Below, piece after piece: positions 34,010 through 42,769 of a DNA stretch of 64,000 nt. Positions within the stretch are counted from its first letter, which is position 1, and every line of letters starts with the position of its first letter. Both the position numbers and the translations under genes were made by a program. Source of the stretch: Nitrospirae bacterium YQR-1. Its GTDB lineage: Bacteria > Nitrospirota > Thermodesulfovibrionia > Thermodesulfovibrionales > Magnetobacteriaceae. The notes beneath the pieces were generated by a model. That model saw only the letters and a list, made by a program, of their open reading frames with translations. It was not told where the DNA came from and did no database searches. Where the stretch lies: assembly GCA_039908095.1 (NCBI GenBank), contig JAMOBJ010000001.1, positions 310,001 through 374,000 of the forward strand, in the 5' to 3' direction.

Positions 34010-35781
34010 CACGTAACCCTTAGCACCTCCTCAATTGTTGTTATACCGGAAATTACCTTAATAAGTCCGTCCTCCCTCAGGGTTCTGAAGTTATGCTCCA
34101 GTATGAGTCTGCGTTTCAAAGAAACGATGGAGTGTTCTTTTATAAATAGGTCCTTGAGGTCCTCAGTGTATTTAAAGACCTCGTAAATTGCAAGCATTCC
34201 TCTGTAACCGGTGCCGGAGCATTTTCTGCAACCCTGTCCTTTTTTCATATTCAGGGTCAGATTAAGGCTGCTGAATCGCTTAATCAGCTCCTCAAGATTA
34301 TATTTTTGAATAATATGCGGCGGGGGCTCTGTCGGGACGGAACAGTTCAGGCAATTTCTCCGGACTATTCTCTGAGCGATGACGCCAAGGACTGAAGCAT
34401 TTAGCAGATAATCCTCCAGCCCCATTTCAATTAACCTAAACAGACTGCTGGGGGCGTCGTTTGTGTGCAGGGTTGAGAGCACAAGATGCCCTGTGAGAGC
34501 GGATTGAACGGCTACCTCGGCGGTTTCAGGGTCACGGATTTCACCAACCATTATGACGTCCGGGTCATGCCTTAAAATTGAGCGAAGGGCTGCGGCAAAT
34601 GTGAGGGCGATTTCCGATTTAACCTGTATCTGGTTTATTCCGTCAAGTTTGTACTCAACGGGGTCCTCCACAGTTATGATTTTTTTTTCTTTTCTGTCCA
34701 GGGTGCTTATCATAGAGTACAGGGAGGTGGTTTTCCCTGAACCGGTCGGGCCGGTTACAAGTAGTATCCCAAATGGCACATTAATAAGCTCTAATATAAG
34801 GGGTGCGACATCGGGCTCGATTCCAAGTTTTGTAATGTCAAATGTAAGGCGCTCCCTGTAGAGGAGCCTCATGACAACTCCCTCCCCTATGGCAAACGGT
34901 ATGGAGGACACTCTGATATCAATGAGTGAGGATGCTATTTTTGTGCTGAACTTACCATCCTGCGGAAGCCTCTTTTCAGCAATATCGAGCCCTGCAAGGA
35001 GTTTTATTCTGGAGACGATAGCCATGTAGAGTTTATCCTCAACGTCCTGAGTCTCGTGCAGTACGCCGTCTATGCGCATCTTTATGCGGTGGGCGCTCTC
35101 TGAGGGCTCTATGTGAATGTCTGAGGCTCTAAGTTCTACAGCTGAGCTAAGCAGGTTATTTAAAAACTTAATGACCGGAGCTTCCGACGCCATTTCTTTA
35201 AGCAGCTCAGGGTTGTCATCCATGCTGAGGGATACGAGGTCCTTGCCGGAGACCCTGAATGGCCTTGAAAACTCATTTATAGTCTGCTCAGTGGCAAGCA
35301 AAACAGAGACATCGGCCACCAGCGACATTGTGATGTAATCTATTATGGGAGCATTAAGGGGATCGTTTGTTATAAAGGTAACTGAGAGCCCGGCAGGCAT
35401 TTGTTTTAACTCAATGGGCACAAAGCGGTTTTTAATCAGGTACTCGATATTAAGTTTACCGGTAAATGATTGAACCAGGTCGTCCTTTGGCTCTCCGAAT
35501 GATTCCCTGTCAAAGACGGCAATCCCCAGTTGAGCGCTGAGGCTTTCAATGAGCTGGTAGTCTGTGATAGCACCGGTGCTGATAAGAATTTGTCCGAGGA
35601 ATCCGCCTATTTCTTTTTGTACATCAAGGGCTTTTTCAATTTCCTGCTCTCTGATGCCGAATTTGTTGACAAGTATTTGGCCAACCGGCATGGAGGAAAA
35701 CCGGGCTGTGGGCGCATAATCAAATGGCTGCGAAGCCTCAGAGGCGCAGGGGAGCGTGTCTGTTGAGGTTTCTTCTACCAA
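34009..35781 (-). CDS. gspE: Type II secretion ATPase GspE
   Basis: A 590-residue cytoplasmic motor. N-terminal MshEN-like segments (about 30-180) precede the ATPase core: Walker A GPTGSGKTTSLYSM, Asp-box region, Walker B VGEIRDPETAEVAVQSALTG, and the His box STLHTND. The zinc tetracysteine motif (CLNC at about 485 and CRKCSGTGYRG) is typical of GspE. The N-terminal region keeps the GQILI-x-x-GAITDYQL repeat seen in MshEN. It overlaps gspG by 7 bp and ends at the repeat element. Confidence 0.95.
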   Translation of the reverse strand: MVEETSTDTLPCASEASQPFDYAPTARFSSMPVGQILVNKFGIREQEIEKALDVQKEIGGFLGQILISTGAITDYQLIESLSAQLGIAVFDRESFGEPKDDLVQSFTGKLNIEYLIKNRFVPIELKQMPAGLSVTFITNDPLNAPIIDYITMSLVADVSVLLATEQTINEFSRPFRVSGKDLVSLSMDDNPELLKEMASEAPVIKFLNNLLSSAVELRASDIHIEPSESAHRIKMRIDGVLHETQDVEDKLYMAIVSRIKLLAGLDIAEKRLPQDGKFSTKIASSLIDIRVSSIPFAIGEGVVMRLLYRERLTFDITKLGIEPDVAPLILELINVPFGILLVTGPTGSGKTTSLYSMISTLDRKEKKIITVEDPVEYKLDGINQIQVKSEIALTFAAALRSILRHDPDVIMVGEIRDPETAEVAVQSALTGHLVLSTLHTNDAPSSLFRLIEMGLEDYLLNASVLGVIAQRIVRRNCLNCSVPTEPPPHIIQKYNLEELIKRFSSLNLTLNMKKGQGCRKCSGTGYRGMLAIYEVFKYTEDLKDLFIKEHSIVSLKRRLILEHNFRTLREDGLIKVISGITTIEEVLRVT

Positions 35782-36224
35782 TTTTTTATTATCTGCTCGT
35801 CCACCTTGCCGTTGGGTCCGAGGGAGTAGAGATCAAAAGTGCCGTGTTCACCAGGACACTTGTACTGGTAGGCCCTGTGCCAGGGGTCTTCAGGAATAAT
35901 TTTTTTAGAAAGATATGGTCCTCTCCAATGTTTTTCCGTTGAAGCAATCAGTTCGTTTAAATCAGTCGGGCAGCGCCCGATGTCAAGATAAAAAGACTGC
36001 ACGGAGGCTGAGAGCATCTCTACCTGCGCTTTGGCTATTTCCTCCTGGCTCCTTGCAAACCTGCCCATAATGTTGGGAGCTATCAGGGAGGCAATGAGAC
36101 CTATAATCATAACCACTATGAGTATTTCCATAAGCGTAAAGCCCTTTTGATTTCTCAACTGCCGTGTTACTAAAGAAAGTAAAATTTTCCTGGTTTGTTT
36201 TATCACCGTGTCAGCTCCAATCAT
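35775..36224 (-). CDS. gspG: Major pseudopilin GspG
   Basis: A 149-residue pseudopilin with leader ending RNQKG and mature start FTLMEILIVVMIIGLIASL (Glu at +5). The C-domain has the GspG pattern GRCPTDLNELIAS, WRGPYL, PWHRAYQYKCPGEHG and DLYSLGPNGK. The leader is unusually long (28 residues) if the ATG at 36224 is right; a TTG seven codons before the mature start could give a standard leader. It is the first gene of the secretion operon. Confidence 0.9.
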   Translation of the reverse strand: MIGADTVIKQTRKILLSLVTRQLRNQKGFTLMEILIVVMIIGLIASLIAPNIMGRFARSQEEIAKAQVEMLSASVQSFYLDIGRCPTDLNELIASTEKHWRGPYLSKKIIPEDPWHRAYQYKCPGEHGTFDLYSLGPNGKVDEQIIKNW

Positions 36225-36394
36225 TCAGAATCTATTATATAAACTATCCGATATTTAATCATTTTTACAGGTATGCCGTCAATGTTTAAAGTAATTTGTT
36301 TTGGTTTCTTTCCATTTTGTGTGGGTAAGAGATTTAATAAAAGGGTATTAATCGCTTTGGAGGCGAGTGGTTAATGGGGAAAATATGCAGACGT

Positions 36395-36473
36395 GTTGAC
36401 AAAACGGTGAGTCAGATGCCATACTGTATCATGATTATGGGAGCTCTCGAAAGATTTCAGGTTTAACGTTAAT
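36395..36473 (+). pseudogene. Second decayed Uma2 N-terminal relic
   Basis: The sequence from TTGACAAAAC (36396) through ATACTGTATCATG (to 36433) and on to GAAAGATTTCAGGTTTAACG aligns base by base with the start of the fragment at 32.0 kb and the upstream of the intact gene at 12.9 kb, including the 17 + 6 + 6 bp spacing. The frame is broken after about 16 codons. The rest of 36225-36620 shows no other gene. Confidence 0.5.
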
Positions 36474-36620
36474 GATATATTGGAGTAACCTCAGTGCCCG
36501 GGATATTTCCGTCCATTGTCATTTGATGTTAATCGGTAAAAATCTTTTTCAACCTCAAACGGCTAAATAATGGCAAATCAAGAAATATTAAAATAGCACA
36601 CAAGGTAAACAGACACAGTT

Positions 36621-38303
36621 ATGCTTGAATACAATAAATTATTTGAAGTTAAAAAGGATTTAACCATACTGTTTGTTGACGATGAGGATTCCCCCTGGCT
36701 AATCAGAATACTGATGAGAATCTTTAAGGAGGTCATCGTTGCAGAAAGCGGTGAGGCGGCCCTTAGCAAATACAGCCAACACCATATTGACCTGATCCTG
36801 ACCGATTACATGATGCCGGAGCTAAACGGCCTTGAAATGATAAGAGAAATACGTAGAATTGATACCCGTGTTCCAATTATCCTCATAACCGGCTACATAG
36901 ACACCAATTTCTTAATTGAATCAATAAACCTGGGTGTAACCCAGTTTGTTACAAAACCCATAATGATGCCCACCCTCATTAATGCCATAGAGTTGGCGGT
37001 AGCGCAGTATGTGGTGGAAAATATGGCGCGAAAAAACCAGGCTCAGGAACTGGAAATTCTCCGCTACAGAGAAAAATACCATTTGGCACAGCAGGATATG
37101 GCTTTTCTTAAGGAGCTTAAGATAATTAAAAACGATCTGAACTATAAATCAATAAGCTCTGCGGAGGGTAATTCCATCTGGTTTGCCGAGGTTTGCTATG
37201 TTCCGCTTGATATACTAAGCGGGGATAGCTACTCATTAAGGGAGGTGTCGGAGCAAAAATACCTGTTTTTTATATCAGACGCCATGGGTAAGGGGCTCTC
37301 CGCCTCGGTTACAACCATTCTTACGACCTCTTTTATTAATCATATGATTGACCAGAGTGTACAGAGCGGCTGTTTTGATTTTAATGATTTTATAATAAAC
37401 TATACAAACTTTATAAAGAAAGAACTGCTTAGTGAAGAAATCCTGTGCGCCGCTTTTGTTTTTTTCGACTTTAAAAATGAGACTATGGACTATGCCCTGT
37501 ACTCCATGCCCCCTATACTTGTTGAAAAAAACGACGGCTCCATACTGAAACTAAAAAGCAATAACCTGCCGATTATGAGCTATCTCAACACTCATACTAT
37601 CAACAGTTGCAGTCTTAAAGAGTTCAAAAAAATTCTCATTCACAGCGACGGTTTAAACGAGTGCGGCGTAAGACAAAATACCGCCATTTACCAGGAACAG
37701 ATAGAGGAGGATTTCCTTAATAGTTTCTTCAAAGAGGAATTGTACGGAAAATTTAAAGCAGTAACGGAAGCATCCGAGGATGACATTACCTTTATCTTGC
37801 TTCAGAGATTTAACGAAACTGATGACAACATGAGGATATACAGTATAGAGAGCCGGATTGAAGAGGTTAACCGGCTTGAGTGTGAGGTGGAAAAATATCT
37901 GACGGCTATGGGAATTAGCGTCAACCTCAATGCCTCAGTTATGAACTCTTTTACTGAACTGTTAATGAATGCCTATGAACACGGTAATTTGAACATAAAA
38001 GCTATTCAAAAAAACGAATTGATCAATAAAGGTACTTACGAGGAATTCTTACTTGAAAAAGAAAAAGATATTGATGAAAAAATAACCGTCACGATTAATG
38101 TTGTCAAAAACAAGGGAAAAGAGTTTTTGCTGATAAAGATTGCAGACGAGGGTTTAGGCTTTGACCTTTCCATACTCAGTGATACAAACCCTGATAACAA
38201 GCAATTTACCGGAAGGGGAATCAAAATTGCAAAAGCTCTCTCCAATATATTATTATACAGCGCAGGTGGTACCGAGGCGGTACTGATAAACACTATAAGG
38301 TGA
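36621..38303 (+). CDS. RsbU-like response regulator: REC, PP2C phosphatase and HATPase domains
   Basis: A 560-residue cytoplasmic signalling protein. The receiver domain (about 14-130) has VDDED, phospho-acceptor D62 in LTDYMMPE, and TKP. A SpoIIE-type PP2C phosphatase (about 190-395) has DILSGDSYS, ISDAMGKGLSAS, IHSDGLNE and DDITF. A C-terminal GHKL anti-sigma ATPase (about 420-555) has the N-box ELLMNAYEHGNLN and DEGLGFDLS. This is a partner-switching hub: the phosphatase would dephosphorylate, and the kinase domain phosphorylate, a STAS antagonist. The STAS protein is encoded 7 bp downstream. Confidence 0.88.
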   Translation: MLEYNKLFEVKKDLTILFVDDEDSPWLIRILMRIFKEVIVAESGEAALSKYSQHHIDLILTDYMMPELNGLEMIREIRRIDTRVPIILITGYIDTNFLIESINLGVTQFVTKPIMMPTLINAIELAVAQYVVENMARKNQAQELEILRYREKYHLAQQDMAFLKELKIIKNDLNYKSISSAEGNSIWFAEVCYVPLDILSGDSYSLREVSEQKYLFFISDAMGKGLSASVTTILTTSFINHMIDQSVQSGCFDFNDFIINYTNFIKKELLSEEILCAAFVFFDFKNETMDYALYSMPPILVEKNDGSILKLKSNNLPIMSYLNTHTINSCSLKEFKKILIHSDGLNECGVRQNTAIYQEQIEEDFLNSFFKEELYGKFKAVTEASEDDITFILLQRFNETDDNMRIYSIESRIEEVNRLECEVEKYLTAMGISVNLNASVMNSFTELLMNAYEHGNLNIKAIQKNELINKGTYEEFLLEKEKDIDEKITVTINVVKNKGKEFLLIKIADEGLGFDLSILSDTNPDNKQFTGRGIKIAKALSNILLYSAGGTEAVLINTIR

Positions 38304-38310
38304 GGGAAAG

Positions 38311-38604
38311 ATGGAAATTTTGGTAACTGGTGATTCGGAAGTAACTATAACCGGACATATTAAAACAATAGATGATTATCTGAAAATCAAAGACTCTCTC
38401 AATAGTCTGGTGGAAAAGGGGAAGAATTACATATCAATAAAAATACCGGAATCTGTTTCAATGACGTCCTCATTAATCGGCTATTTATTAAAACTTGTTT
38501 TAGAAAACAAGATAGAAATCAAACTTTTTATTAAAGATGAACGCTTGTACAATTTGCTTGAAACATTAAATCTGGTTGAGGTGCTCAAAGCACAGAAAAT
38601 CTGA
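38311..38604 (+). CDS. STAS-domain protein (anti-sigma-factor-antagonist-like)
   Basis: A 97-residue alpha/beta protein: beta-rich start (EILVTGDSEVTITGHI), central SVSMTSSLIGYLLKLVLEN where STAS proteins carry the switch Ser, and a C-terminal helix (LYNLLETLNLVEVL). Sequence similarity to SpoIIAA/RsbV is weak, so the call rests on the pattern and on its position 7 bp after the RsbU-like gene. It is probably that protein's substrate. Confidence 0.7.
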   Translation: MEILVTGDSEVTITGHIKTIDDYLKIKDSLNSLVEKGKNYISIKIPESVSMTSSLIGYLLKLVLENKIEIKLFIKDERLYNLLETLNLVEVLKAQKI

Positions 38605-38727
38605 TACCATGTAGCGTTCGTAAGACGCAATATTTTAAATTATTTAAATGAGGGCTTATTTGTGCAGTACTTCAGTGGAATATTTCAAGTTACTGTCTCC
38701 GTTTTAAATCATTGACAGGCCTGCTGT

Positions 38728-40227
38728 ATGGAAAGCAGACTCATAGGGCTTAAGGATGTACGTATTGGGGAGCCGCTGGAGCGTCCCATTTATGACGTCA
38801 ACGGAAAGCTCATGCTCCGCAAGGGTTACGTAGTTAAGAACGATGGGGAGCTTCGTCTGCTGACTGAGCTTATGACCCCCTATGCAACGGCCGTGTATCA
38901 GGACTTTGAGCAGGATGAGCTGGGAGGGCAGGGCGATAAGATACTTGAAACCCCCTTTGAGATAATCAATACAGTAACGGATAATTTAAACGGCCTGCTA
39001 AATGATAGTACCGGCAAATCAAACATATCACTTCGTATCGGGCAAATAACAGACAACATTGTACAGTGCTGCTATGATGACGAGGACCTTAGTCTGGGAG
39101 CCCTCTACATGGACAGAAATCTTTCATACACAGTAAAACACCCGGTGCATGCCGCCACGGTGGCGGAGATTATAGCCAAAAGGCTCAACTGGCCTGTAGA
39201 GCAAAGAAAATCCCTCATAGGAGCTGTCCTGACCATGAACATATCAATAGTGGAGCTTCAGAACAACCTGCTGTGCCAAAGCCTTCCTCTGACAGATGCT
39301 CAGCGCAGGGAAATAAAAGAGCACCCCGCCAAAAGTGTTGAAATGCTGCAATTGCGCGGTATAAATGACCAACTGTGGCTAAAGACGGTCATGCAACATC
39401 ATGAGACTTATGACGGCAGCGGCTACCCCTCAGGCCTAAGGGGAGATGAAATCACGGAATGTGCCCGTGTTGCCCGCCTTGCCGACATATACTGCACTAT
39501 GGTGTCGGAGAGAAACTACAGGGGGGCGCTCTGTGCCAATGAGGCAATGAAGAGGATTTTTCTGCAAAAGGGCAAGGACATAGATGAAAATCTTGCCATG
39601 ATCTTTATAAAGCATCTTGGAATTTACCCGCCGGGGTCCTTTGTAAAACTTAAAAATAGGGAGGTGGCCGTTGTTGTAGAAAGGGGCAGACAGGCAAACA
39701 CGCCGGTTGTGAAAACCATAATTAGGTCTAACGGCTTTTTAGCAGCTAATCCCATCAGGCGCGACACATCGGAGCCCGACTATGCCGTAGTGGAAATGCT
39801 CTTATACTCAGACATTCATCTGCATATAAATCCGCACAAACTTTGGGGATTTTCCGATTTTGAGAAATCCTCTGCGATGAAAAGGCGCCACAGCAGGTTT
39901 ACAGCCAACTGTGAGGTAGAGGTTACAGAGCCCATGGGCGGTTTTTCCGCACGGTCTCTTATTCTTAACTTTAGCTCCGGTGGTGCTCTGCTTAAGATTT
40001 CAACCAGGTCTTTTACAGCCGGCCATGAGCAGTTGAAAATTAAGCATATCTATAACCTGACATTTGAACTTTTTGACAAACATCTTAAAAATATTAGGTT
40101 TCAGATAAGAAACTCTAAAATCAGCGGAGGTTACCAATTTGCCGGCGGTCAATTTGTTGATATGACAGAGGATGAAAAATCCATTATAAGACTATACGTG
40201 GAAATAAAAGGCAATGAAAAAGGGTAG
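38728..40227 (+). CDS. Degenerate HD-GYP protein with C-terminal PilZ domain
   Basis: A 499-residue protein. The HD-GYP core (about 130-310) keeps HPVHAATVA, KEHPAKS and HHETYDGSGYPSGLRGDEI, but the metal-binding HD pair (normally in LLHDIGK) is replaced by VLTMNIS. Hydrolysis of c-di-GMP is therefore doubtful. The PilZ domain (about 385-495) has KRRHSRF and NFSSGG, the RxxxR and [DN]xSxxG c-di-GMP-binding motifs. It probably binds the second messenger as a sensor. It follows the RsbU/STAS pair in the same orientation. Confidence 0.85.
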   Translation: MESRLIGLKDVRIGEPLERPIYDVNGKLMLRKGYVVKNDGELRLLTELMTPYATAVYQDFEQDELGGQGDKILETPFEIINTVTDNLNGLLNDSTGKSNISLRIGQITDNIVQCCYDDEDLSLGALYMDRNLSYTVKHPVHAATVAEIIAKRLNWPVEQRKSLIGAVLTMNISIVELQNNLLCQSLPLTDAQRREIKEHPAKSVEMLQLRGINDQLWLKTVMQHHETYDGSGYPSGLRGDEITECARVARLADIYCTMVSERNYRGALCANEAMKRIFLQKGKDIDENLAMIFIKHLGIYPPGSFVKLKNREVAVVVERGRQANTPVVKTIIRSNGFLAANPIRRDTSEPDYAVVEMLLYSDIHLHINPHKLWGFSDFEKSSAMKRRHSRFTANCEVEVTEPMGGFSARSLILNFSSGGALLKISTRSFTAGHEQLKIKHIYNLTFELFDKHLKNIRFQIRNSKISGGYQFAGGQFVDMTEDEKSIIRLYVEIKGNEKG

Positions 40228-40375
40228 TGGTATAACTCCGATGACGTCATAGTCAAGGGAAAGGCTAAGGCCGTAAGAATATATAAGGTCCGTACGTATT
40301 GTCTTTTTACTATTATGTCCTCCCCTGCCATAGCCCCTCCTTCTTCAAATGAGGATACTATGACCGCTCTCTTTT

Positions 40376-40425
40376 GGACACTTTCATTTTGCTAAGAACC
40401 GGACATTGTTACTTTGCTAAGACAG
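40376..40425. repeat. Two tandem 25-bp imperfect repeats, like the end of an IS21-type element
   Basis: GGACACTTTCATTTTGCTAA (40376 onward) and GGACATTGTTACTTTGCTAA (40401 onward) are adjacent imperfect copies of a 25-bp unit. Multiple short repeats at the ends are typical of IS21-family transposons, but no transposase is present in the window, so this would be a solo remnant. It lies in the 700-bp gap between the HD-GYP and kinase genes. Confidence 0.35.
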
Positions 40426-40642
40426 GGTGAATATTTTGCTTGACTTTTGTATATATATATGAGTATATTCTGTAGAGATGGCGTTTATCTGTGGGGGGTA
40501 TCAATAGAGTGTCATTATTTACTTTTTGAATTTAATGAATTGTCCAGCAACTTGGTATTAGCCTTGATGGACTATTGCTTTTGTATAATTGATAATCATA
40601 AAGAGTTTCTTTATTAAAGGAATACATGAGCGCTGAATTTAT

Positions 40643-40665
40643 GATAACATTGAAACGATGTTATC
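40643..40665. promoter_or_regulatory. Inverted repeat, possible operator or hairpin
   Basis: GATAACAT and ATGTTATC flank a 7-bp centre (8-bp perfect arms). It is upstream of the small frameshifted gene and the kinase gene. The function is unknown. Also in this gap, TTGACT (40440-40445)-17 bp-GTATAT could be a weak promoter. Confidence 0.3.
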
Positions 40666-40743
40666 GTGGGGATGAATTTGTAAGTTGTGAATCCTGCTCT
40701 ATAGATGTTTAGGGTTTACCTTGGGGGGTAGCGCCATGAAAGC

Positions 40744-40933
40744 ATGCACAATAGGACAGACGTTATACTGCTCTTAATATTAGTTATTCCACTGCTTGCA
40801 GGAAGTGATGATAATGGAGATACAGTTTTATTGTGCCGCTTAGGTTTGACCTGCCGGCTGTTGAAAAGAGCATGCACGGAAGGCTTACGGTAATAAACAT
40901 TGATGGTGGTGCTGAGCTCAGAATAGAGATATG
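40744..40933 (+). pseudogene. Small secreted-protein gene broken by a one-base frameshift
   Basis: From the ATG at 40744 the frame reads HNRTDVILLLILVIPLLAGS, a signal-peptide-like start, then DDNGDTV. After the T-run near 40824 the sense moves to another frame (IVPLRFDLPAVEKSMHGRLT then VINIDGGAELRIEI), ending in TGA overlapping the ATG of the kinase gene. Adding one T would restore a protein of about 63 residues. Either a recent frameshift or a sequencing error; the tight ATGA overlap with the kinase suggests it was once a coupled sensor-associated gene. Confidence 0.45.
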
Positions 40934-42733
40934 ACAGTGTTCTTGTTTATTGTGATAAACCTAATTAGCGAAATGAAAAAAGGTTTAAAAAACCGTGTAA
41001 TGTACTATCGTCTTTTTATTGTGTATATAATGATTTGTCTGGTTGCACTGGGAATTACGGTATTTTGGACAGAACACAGTACAATACTATATCTTCACAA
41101 TAAGGCTGTGGAGCATTTAATTGTATATGATCATTACTTGACCGATAAACTGAAAAATTACATCTCTGCAGCACACGTATTGTCGGAAAATCCTGTAATC
41201 ATCGAATTTTGTAATCATCCGGCTGAAGTTGCGGCGATGAATGAGTACTTATTGCGGTTTAATGCCTCAGTTGGCGCTGCTGTAACCTATATAATGAATA
41301 CAGAGGGGCTTACGCTGTCATCAAGCAATTACAAATCACCGCAAAGTTTTGTTGGTAAAAATTACAACTTCAGGGAATACTTCAAGAAAGCTGTTAAAGG
41401 CCAGCCGGACAGATATATTGCTATAGGCAGCACATCGAATGTTCCTGGGTATTATTCTGCATATCCTGTAAAAAATGGTGAAGATATAGTCGGAGTAGTT
41501 GTAATCAAATATGATTTAAATATTTTTGAACCAAAAACCACTGCAATCAATGGGATATTACTTCTTGTAGATGCTAACAGTGTGATTTTTGCTTCTAATG
41601 ATGAAAGATACAGGTTTCACTCTATAAATAAATTATCTGATAAAATCATGCAAGAAATAAAAGATACCAGGCAATATGGTACAGAGCCTATACCTCCTCT
41701 GCCAATAACAGAATCATTAATCAAAGGTAATTTAAATATTGTAACAATTCGCCGGAATGACCCTGAAACAAATCAATATGTTAACATCAGATATATTTTG
41801 GAGAGTGCTCATAGCACAGAGGACGATTGGCATATGCATTTACTCGTTGAACTTTCTGAAGTAAACAAAAGAATTTTAAAAAATTGTCTGTATGTATTTT
41901 TGATAGCAAGTGTGATATTCCTTACAGGTGCACTCATGTTATTTATGTCGCTGGATATAAAAAGGCGCAAGGAATATGAACATGAAATACAGAGAATTAA
42001 TGAAGAGCTGGAGAGCAGGGTAGAAGAAAGAACGGTTCAGCTTAATGATTATAATCTACAGCTTCAGACTGAGATAACTAAGCGTAAAAAAGCTGAGGAT
42101 ATTTTAAAAAAATCGGTTTTAGAGAAAAAGATGCTATTAAGGGAGTTGCATCACAGGGTAAAAAACAACCTGCAGTTGATTTCAGGGCTTATTGAGCTTC
42201 AAATAAAATATGTTAAGGATGAAACGTACAAAGCCATGTTTATACAGACTCAGAACAGAATTAAATCAATAGCGTTAGTTCATGAAAATCTTTATAGCAC
42301 AGAAGATTTAGCTGGTATTGATTTAGGTAAATACATAACAACTCTTACAAATGAGCTTGTTGTTTCATTAATAATTGATGAAAGTAAGATTGGTTTAAAA
42401 TATGACATAGATAATTTCAGTGTCGGAGTAGCGGTTGCTATTCCATGTGGAATAATAATAAATGAGCTGTTTACTAATATTTTAAAACATGCTTTCAGGG
42501 ATGGCAAAGGTGGTGAAATTAAATTATCACTTCATAAACATGAGGATGACGAGATTGAATTAATCATAAGCGATAACGGGACAGGATTTCCGGAAGACAT
42601 GGACATTAGACGGGAGAGAGGTCTGGGGCTCCAGATAGTTTTTCAGCTTGTCAGACAACTTAAAGGAACCATAGAAACAGACGGAACAAACGGAGCAAAA
42701 TTTATTATCCGGTTTATTAAGAGTTATGATTAA
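40931..42733 (+). CDS. Sensor histidine kinase with extracytoplasmic Cache domain (HisKA_2 type)
   Basis: Up to 600 residues: membrane segment (about 24-48), an extracytoplasmic dCache-like domain (about 50-310, with GKNYNFREYFKKA and GYYSAYPV typical of small-ligand binding), second membrane segment (about 317-340), coiled coil, and a HisKA_2 dimerisation domain with the phospho-His in LLRELHHRVKNNLQLI, then a HATPase domain (NELFTNILKHAF; DNGTGFPE; GLGLQIV). This kinase class often controls transcription antiterminators or PhyR-type systems. A shorter start at the ATG at 40973 is possible. The next gene, a REC-kinase hybrid, is 36 bp downstream. Confidence 0.88.
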   Translation: MTVFLFIVINLISEMKKGLKNRVMYYRLFIVYIMICLVALGITVFWTEHSTILYLHNKAVEHLIVYDHYLTDKLKNYISAAHVLSENPVIIEFCNHPAEVAAMNEYLLRFNASVGAAVTYIMNTEGLTLSSSNYKSPQSFVGKNYNFREYFKKAVKGQPDRYIAIGSTSNVPGYYSAYPVKNGEDIVGVVVIKYDLNIFEPKTTAINGILLLVDANSVIFASNDERYRFHSINKLSDKIMQEIKDTRQYGTEPIPPLPITESLIKGNLNIVTIRRNDPETNQYVNIRYILESAHSTEDDWHMHLLVELSEVNKRILKNCLYVFLIASVIFLTGALMLFMSLDIKRRKEYEHEIQRINEELESRVEERTVQLNDYNLQLQTEITKRKKAEDILKKSVLEKKMLLRELHHRVKNNLQLISGLIELQIKYVKDETYKAMFIQTQNRIKSIALVHENLYSTEDLAGIDLGKYITTLTNELVVSLIIDESKIGLKYDIDNFSVGVAVAIPCGIIINELFTNILKHAFRDGKGGEIKLSLHKHEDDEIELIISDNGTGFPEDMDIRRERGLGLQIVFQLVRQLKGTIETDGTNGAKFIIRFIKSYD

Positions 42734-42769
42734 AAATGGTTACATAGAGTTTTATGGTGGAGGATTGCA

